NCBI GenBank assembly: GCA_029263435.1
Contig: JAJCXL010000350.1
Location: 1 to 26,085, forward strand
Direction of reading: 5' to 3'
DNA: 26,085 nt
Source: Acidobacteriota bacterium
Lineage (GTDB): Bacteria; Acidobacteriota; Vicinamibacteria; Marinacidobacterales; SMYC01
Position numbers and translations under genes: made by a program. Positions 22,133 to 26,085 of this stretch are shown here, piece by piece. Under the pieces are notes generated by a model. It did not search any database and was not told the DNA's origin. It was given only the letters and a program-made list of their open reading frames with translations. How positions within the stretch are numbered: position 1 is the stretch's first letter; each line of letters starts with the position of its first letter.

Positions 22133-23194
22133 TCAGTTTTCGTAAGTGGCTTTGAGAAGGGCCCCGCGTGCGGTCGCGGTGAGGGGCTCTTTCGCCAACC
22201 GTACCGATGCGATCTCGATGGGGAGCTTTTTCTCTTCGAGCGCTTTTCTGAACCGCTCGGCAAAACCCTTGGGAATCGCCGAGCCGCCGCCCAAAACGAC
22301 GGGCAACGGTTTATCGAGCTTTGGCATTCTCTCGGTCTGAGTCAAGGCCTCGGCGATCCCATCGACGACGCTCTCGATGAGGTCGGTGTAGTAGATCTGA
22401 AGCGCGCCGGCAACTTTGTTGCGCGGCTTGCGGTTCAAATCCAGCCCGTCCTCTTTGATCGCCTTCACGCGCGTCGCGGTCTCACCCGTGACTTCACCGG
22501 CCGCTTCGTCGACGTCGTCACCGCCTTTGTCGATCGCGAAAGAAAATACCGGCACCGAGAGGTAGGCGAGGCAGACATTCGTGAGGCCGCCCCCAAAGCT
22601 GATGCCGATCCCGGAGAAATTTTTCTTCTCGAGCTCCGAAAAGACGATCGCGAGGCCCTCGTTCACGGGGCGCGCGTCGAAGCCCATCGAGCTGAGCATT
22701 TGTTTCATCAACGCTTCGTGATAGACGAGGCTCGCGGGCGCATCCTGGGGAGGCGCCGGCACGCTGAAACACAAGAGTTGCCCCTTGGTCTTCGGCTTGC
22801 CGACCAGTTTCTCGACGATCACTTGGAGGAGCTTTTGCGCGTAGGGCTCGGAGGCGTTCACGAGCCCGTGTCGCATCGGACGACGGGTCTCGGCGTTGAA
22901 CATGTTGGCGAACTTGAACGCTCCGTTTCCGAAGACGACGAGATGCCCGTTGTCACGCACGAAGTCGATCTGATTCTGGTCCAGAATCTGCTCGGTGAAT
23001 CGGGAGCTCGGAAGCTCGAGAAAAGCGTTGAGCTCCGACTTGGAGCGAATCCCTTGCCCATTCTGACGGGCGGCGACGATGGAGCTCGTACCCAAATCGA
23101 GCCCGACAGGCTTGGCGCTCGCTCGCGATCCGGCTTTGCGCGGCGCGGCTTTTCGGGTCGGGGATTTTTTCTTTCGAGACGGCTGGCTGGGCAT
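22133..23194 (-). CDS. actin-like ATPase B (actin/MreB superfamily), upstream paralogue with basic N-terminal tail
   Basis: A 353-residue paralogue of the downstream gene, with about half the residues alike by eye. It starts with a Lys/Arg/Ala/Pro tail of about 28 residues (SRKKKSPTRKAAPRKAGSR) that could bind DNA, RNA or membrane lipids. Then come phosphate-1 GLDLGTSSI, ETRRPMRHGLVN, connect-1 VNEGLAIVFSELEKK, phosphate-2 GIGISFGGGLTNVCLAYL (S199 in place of the usual Asp), IDKGGDDVDEAAGEV, and the adenosine motif PVVLGGGSAIPKGF. The shared Asp-to-Ser change shows it predates the duplication or was acquired by both. The ATG has GGAAGGA about 9 nt upstream. The two genes form an operon with the amidase-like gene; a promoter lies at 23333-23361. 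Confidence 0.75.
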   Translation of the reverse strand: MPSQPSRKKKSPTRKAAPRKAGSRASAKPVGLDLGTSSIVAARQNGQGIRSKSELNAFLELPSSRFTEQILDQNQIDFVRDNGHLVVFGNGAFKFANMFNAETRRPMRHGLVNASEPYAQKLLQVIVEKLVGKPKTKGQLLCFSVPAPPQDAPASLVYHEALMKQMLSSMGFDARPVNEGLAIVFSELEKKNFSGIGISFGGGLTNVCLAYLSVPVFSFAIDKGGDDVDEAAGEVTGETATRVKAIKEDGLDLNRKPRNKVAGALQIYYTDLIESVVDGIAEALTQTERMPKLDKPLPVVLGGGSAIPKGFAERFRKALEEKKLPIEIASVRLAKEPLTATARGALLKATYEN

Positions 23195-23332
23195 TTCCGC
23201 GATTCCTTCCCACTGTCTAGTCGCCTTCGGGCGACGCGTGAGGAGACTTTCCCCGATGCCGGGACTGGGTACCGACAGGTTGTCCAGCTCAGAATGCAGC
23301 GGGGAATGTTCAACCGACAGTAGTACGGAAAA

Positions 23333-23361
23333 AGAGTAGCATTGGGAGGGTTTTGTGTCAA
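23333..23361 (-). promoter_or_regulatory. sigma70-type promoter of the actin-like operon
   Basis: On the minus strand a perfect -35 TTGACA (23361-23356) and TGC-TACTCT (-10 at 23338-23333, 3 of 6 but with the extended TGn) are 17 nt apart. This gives a leader of about 130 nt before the ATG at 23194. The remainder of 23195-23453 holds no gene. Confidence 0.5.
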
Positions 23362-23394
23362 CCGGCTGATAAGTTACTTTACAGGCGCTGGCGT

Positions 23395-23424
23395 TAAACC
23401 TTTCGCTCGTCCCGGCGGTCGAAA
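23395..23424 (+). promoter_or_regulatory. possible ECF-type promoter before the sigma factor gene
   Basis: TAAACC (23395-23400) and GTCGAAA (about 23418-23424) resemble the -35 AAC and -10 GTC-type boxes read by ECF sigma factors, with about 17 nt between. This would allow autoregulation, common in ECF operons. It is a pattern match of low specificity. Confidence 0.22.
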
Positions 23425-23453
23425 CTAGTGGGGGAAATGGGGAATGGACTTCG

Positions 23454-24020
23454 GTGACTCCGATTGAGATGCTGGATTCGATGGAATCCGAGCTAGGACC
23501 ATTGAGCGCGACCGACGCCTTCGAGACCCTCGTCGAGACCCATCGCGCGAAGGTCTATGGGCTGTGCTATCGCTATTCAGGAAACCCCGCGGACGCGGAG
23601 GACTTGTCTCAAGAGACGTTCCTCCGGGCCTATCGAGGGCTGGAGGCCTTCCGCGGTGACGCAAGCCTCTCCACTTGGATTTACCGCATCGCGGTAAATG
23701 TATGCCTGAGCTGGATCTCTGCGAAGAAGCCGCCGGCGCAGGAGCTCCCGGCGGATCTCGTCGACCGCGGGCCGTCGGCGCTCGAACGGCTCCACCGCCG
23801 TCAAACGGCGGATACCGTGCGCAACGCCGTCGCGACGCTTCCGGATCGACAGCGCATGACGCTGGTCCTGCGCATCTACCAGGAGCTGTCCCATAAGGAG
23901 ATTGGGGATATCATGGGGTGCCCGGTGGGAACCGCGAAGGCTAACTTTTTCTTCGCCTTGAAGAACTTGAAGAAACGAATCGGCGCTTCGAGCCCCGAGC
24001 TCCAGGAAGGGAGGTCGTGA
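23454..24020 (+). CDS. ECF-family RNA polymerase sigma factor
   Basis: A 188-residue sigma factor of the RpoE-like ECF group. Region 2: DAFETLVETHRAKVYGLCYRY, NPADAEDLSQETFLRAYRGL, STWIYRIAVNVCLSWI. Region 4 helix-turn-helix: LPDRQRMTLVLRIYQELSHKEIGDIMGCPVGTAKANFFFALKNLKKRI. No region 3 and no C-terminal extension. It directs RNA polymerase to stress-type promoters until sequestered by the anti-sigma factor encoded next. The start is GTG 23454, with GGGGAA upstream; ATG 23469 is possible. Its TGA overlaps a GTG and precedes the anti-sigma ATG by 2 nt. Confidence 0.9.
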   Translation: MTPIEMLDSMESELGPLSATDAFETLVETHRAKVYGLCYRYSGNPADAEDLSQETFLRAYRGLEAFRGDASLSTWIYRIAVNVCLSWISAKKPPAQELPADLVDRGPSALERLHRRQTADTVRNAVATLPDRQRMTLVLRIYQELSHKEIGDIMGCPVGTAKANFFFALKNLKKRIGASSPELQEGRS

Positions 24021-24022
24021 CG

Positions 24023-24586
24023 ATGTCGGAACAAAGCGCGAACCGGCACTTGCCGCCGGATATTTTCGTGGACGTCTTGGAGCAGGCTCCCGTCGACGCT
24101 TCGTGGCGTCGGCACCTGCAAAGCTGTGAGCGTTGTGCGGAGGAGCTCGCCTCGCTGGAGGCGTCGCTTTCGTGGGTCCAGGCGGACGCGCTCGATGAGC
24201 CCCTCGGCCCTGGTGAGACGGACAGACCCATCCACGCGCCCGCGGGAGGCTTGCGGCCTGCGAGGCGTGCCTCGTCGTGGTTGTGGCTTGCGAGTGCGGC
24301 GGCATTGGCGCTCGCGGCGCTCGTGATATCCCGTGGGGCTCCGCTCACGGCGCCTACCTTTGACACCGTGACGGACCTCGAGGAGATCCTTCCTCCCATC
24401 GAGCTCGATGAAGAGTTCCAGTGGCTCATCGGGCTTACCGATGGGGATGAAGGGGACGAAGAGGAGCTCGGTTTCATGGCGGATTCGCCGCTGGTGGACT
24501 CGATGCCGGAGGCGGAAGGATTGACGGCGGAAGAGCGTGCAGATTTGCTCGAACAACTCGCCGAGGAAATGAGGGCTAGCTCGTGA
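24023..24586 (+). CDS. transmembrane anti-sigma factor with zinc-binding (ZAS-like) N-terminus
   Basis: Partner of the ECF sigma factor. The 187-residue protein has the zinc motif H-x3-C-x2-C (RHLQSCERCAEEL) in the cytosolic N-terminal domain that clamps the sigma factor, one membrane helix (WLWLASAAALALAALVIS), and an acidic C-terminal tail outside the cytosol (DLEEILPPIELDEEFQW, DGDEGDEEELGF). The ATG at 24023 is 8 nt after AAGGGAGG and 2 nt after the sigma factor's stop; the GTG at 24017 overlaps that stop but lies too close to the ribosome binding site. The acidic tail may be a sensor domain that binds metal or cationic ligands, as inferred from charge. Confidence 0.85.
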   Translation: MSEQSANRHLPPDIFVDVLEQAPVDASWRRHLQSCERCAEELASLEASLSWVQADALDEPLGPGETDRPIHAPAGGLRPARRASSWLWLASAAALALAALVISRGAPLTAPTFDTVTDLEEILPPIELDEEFQWLIGLTDGDEGDEEELGFMADSPLVDSMPEAEGLTAEERADLLEQLAEEMRASS

Positions 24587-25095
24587 GAAACATGGTGAAG
24601 AAATGGTGGTGGACCGGGCTTTTGCTCATCGTATCGGTGAGCGTGGCGGGGGGATCCGGGCAGCAGCGACCCTCCGAGCCCAACCGCGCGGACGTGGAAG
24701 GCATGATGGAAGCCTACGTCATCAGCAAGTTGCAAGAGTCGCTCGACTTGAGCGATGAGCAGTTTGGAAACCTGGTCGTAGCGCAGAAGAAGCTCCAGGA
24801 TTCACGTCGTGACTACCGGAGAGAGCGCACCGGCGTGTTGAGAAAGATGCGTCAAACGCTCCGCTTCGAGCAAGCGGCGGAAGCCGAGCTCCAGCCGCTC
24901 TTGACACAGCTGGACTCTCTTCGGGATGACTTCGCCGTCGATGAGAAACATCGCTACCAAGCCATCGACGACATCCTCGACATTCGCCAACGCGCCCGCT
25001 ACCGCGTGCTCGAGGTAGAGCTCCAGAGACGGCTGACGGAGATGATGCGTCAAGTTCGGGGCCGGCGTAACGAAGGAGGGCCTTTCGAGGAGTAG
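24583..25095 (+). CDS. periplasmic LTXXQ/CpxP-like protein
   Basis: A 170-residue exported protein: signal peptide KKWWWTGLLLIVSVSVAGGSG, then an all-helical, highly charged body. YVISKLQESLDLSDEQFGNLVVAQKKLQDSRRDYRRER resembles the L-x-L-x-x-x-Q repeat of Spy/CpxP-like proteins and of the sensors that follow ECF sigma/anti-sigma pairs (zraP-like). These act as envelope stress chaperones or metal sensors. The GTG at 24583 overlaps the anti-sigma stop by 4 nt, with GAGGG 7 nt upstream; ATG 24592 is an alternative. It completes a three-gene sigma/anti-sigma/sensor operon. Confidence 0.7.
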   Translation: MRNMVKKWWWTGLLLIVSVSVAGGSGQQRPSEPNRADVEGMMEAYVISKLQESLDLSDEQFGNLVVAQKKLQDSRRDYRRERTGVLRKMRQTLRFEQAAEAELQPLLTQLDSLRDDFAVDEKHRYQAIDDILDIRQRARYRVLEVELQRRLTEMMRQVRGRRNEGGPFEE

Positions 25096-25128
25096 CTCTT
25101 TTGTTTGAGTCGAGCACCGGCCAAGCGC

Positions 25129-25137
25129 TGCTATACT
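25129..25137 (+). promoter_or_regulatory. extended -10 promoter for the symporter gene
   Basis: TGC-TATACT is an extended -10 element (5 of 6 matches) about 28 nt before the TTG start at 25165, without a good -35 box at normal distance. Confidence 0.45.
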
Positions 25138-25164
25138 GACGCCCTTCGGCCGAGGAGCCGCCGC

Positions 25165-26085
25165 TTGGAAGACATTCAGCGCCCGCGTTTTTCACTTCAC
25201 TCCCGTATCCTCATAGGCTTTGGGGTCGGTGCGCTCGTGGGCATCGCCGCCAAGCAGCTCACCGAGTCGGGCACTTTGTCGCCCCAGCACCTCGACGCTC
25301 TCATCGACAACGTGACCGCACCCATCGGTCGGGTCTTTCTCAATCTCTTGTTCATGGTTGTCGTTCCCATCGTTTTCTGCTCCATCGCTCTCGGAGTCTC
25401 GCAGCTGGGTGCCGGCAAACAGCTCGGCCGGTTGACGGTGCGGACGTTCGGCGCCTTCATCGCCACCAGCACGATCGCGGCGCTTCTGGGGCTCGCCCTC
25501 GTGAACGCGTTCACCCCGGGAGCGGGGTTCGACCCTGGGGATCAAGCCGGACTCCTGGAGCGCTACGGGGACGAAGCTCAGCAGAAGCAGGCTCTGGCCG
25601 CCGAGGAGCGGTTCTGGCCCGACGTCGTCGTCGGGATCGTGAGCCGCAACCCTTTGAGAGATGCGGTCGAGGTCAACATGCTCCCGGTGATCTTCGTCGC
25701 GATCCTCTTCGGCGCGGCGTTGTCTCAGCTGCCGGCCCAACAATCGAAGCCGGTCAATCAGGTGCTAGAGGGGGTGGCGAGCGCGACGGTCGTCATCGTC
25801 GGTTGGGCGATGCGCCTGGCGCCGTGGGCGGTACCCGCGCTCATATTCGACGTAACGGCGCGGTTTGGGTGGCAGATCTTCGAGCAGCTATCGATGTTCG
25901 TCATCGTCGTGATCGTGGGCTACCTGATTCAGTTATTCGTCGTCAACGGCATGTTCGTTCGGTTCTTCGCTGGGCGGCGGCCGGTCGCTTTTTTTCGCAC
26001 CATGACGCCGGTGTTGATTACGGCGCTGTCGACCAGCTCGTCATAGGCGACCCACCCGACGACCATCAAAGTGGCAGAGGAAGGT
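25165..26085 (+). CDS. dicarboxylate/amino-acid:cation symporter (DAACS), interrupted by amber codon, partial at window end
   Basis: Inner-membrane Na+- or H+-coupled carrier of the GltP/DctA fold. The TTG start at 25165 has GAGGAG 7 nt upstream and begins just before the first helix (LHSRILIGFGVGALVGIAAKQL). Family features: IGRVFLNLLFMVVVPIVFCSI, TVRTFGAFIATSTIAALLGLALV, NPLRDAVEVNMLPVIFVAILFG, and helical hairpin RLAPWAVPALIFDVTARFG. The frame reads ITALSTSSS, then TAG at 26044-26046, then ATHPTTIKVAEEG in the same frame to the window end. The family motif is STSSS-x-ATLPTT, so the stop sits exactly inside it, at the position x. One change (TCG to TAG) and a second (L to H two codons later) would explain it. 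Either the gene is a pseudogene, or the sequence near the window edge has errors. Confidence 0.8.

Noticed and set aside
20934..22145. Long open frame (403 codons) on the plus strand opposite the actin-like gene
   Set aside because: It is antisense to a gene with clear conserved motifs, has Arg/Val/Leu-biased composition typical of high-GC shadow frames and no recognisable domain.
25105..25164. Symporter start at TTG 25105
   Set aside because: It lies upstream of the -10 box TATACT and lacks a ribosome binding site; TTG 25165 has GAGGAG at 7 nt.
26044..26046. Pyrrolysine at the TAG in the symporter
   Set aside because: No amber-decoding gene is visible, the family has no Pyl there, and a single-base nonsense change or sequence error at the window edge is simpler.
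1..26085. Mobile element, CRISPR, tRNA or rRNA
   Set aside because: I found no transposase, integrase, regularly spaced repeats, cloverleaf or rRNA-like sequence on either strand.

Overview
The window reads as one ordinary, gene-dense chromosomal segment of a high-GC bacterium. I see no tRNA, rRNA, CRISPR array, insertion sequence or phage module. Several traits fit Acidobacteriota or a neighbouring phylum: the gene mix (DUF1820, FmdB-type zinc ribbon, MJ0042 zinc ribbon fused to FHA, TPR/zinc-ribbon membrane protease, HAMP-SpoIIE phosphatase), frequent GTG and TTG starts, and an RNase III with the motif ANALEA. That placement is inference.

Layout from left to right. Positions 1-1181 hold the end of an unidentified gene, coupled by a 4-nt overlap to homoserine dehydrogenase. 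On the minus strand follow DUF72 and UPF0158 (1189-2489), then an acyl-CoA dehydrogenase and an enoyl-CoA hydratase (2672-4788). On the plus strand come a membrane-anchored TPR metalloprotease (5020-6600) and a zinc-ribbon/FHA protein (6712-7410). Minus-strand RNase III and a HAMP-PP2C phosphatase occupy 7394-10322. Next are an orphan GspC-like PDZ protein, a helical-repeat protein, an FtsB-like septum protein, CutA and a DinB-family protein (10441-13231).

The most interesting locus is 13228-14697 on the minus strand. A thioredoxin-NHL-repeat protein of the NHLRC2 type is interrupted by an in-frame TGA exactly where the family has the first redox cysteine of its C-I-N-C motif, so the motif reads Sec-I-N-C. 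A two-tier hairpin starts right after the TGA. Its GC-rich apical stem carries a six-base loop with G then U at loop positions 2 and 3, and the loop begins 23 nt after the TGA, as expected for a bacterial SECIS element. I interpret this as an undescribed selenoprotein, translationally coupled to the DinB-family gene downstream.

Further right lie DUF1820, a likely small membrane protein, a secreted protein with a cysteine-less thioredoxin-like region, an FmdB-type protein, a lipoprotein divergent from a class-C-like serine hydrolase, and a minus-strand operon (19766-23194). That operon holds two tandem paralogous actin-like ATPases, both lacking the phosphate-2 aspartate, followed by a membrane-anchored amidase-like protein. 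The right end carries an ECF sigma factor, its zinc anti-sigma factor and an LTXXQ-like periplasmic protein. The last gene is a dicarboxylate/glutamate-type symporter interrupted by an amber codon inside its most conserved serine-rich motif.

Promoter reading suggests that several genes without a Shine-Dalgarno sequence are leaderless: a -10 box sits 7-8 nt before the start codon.
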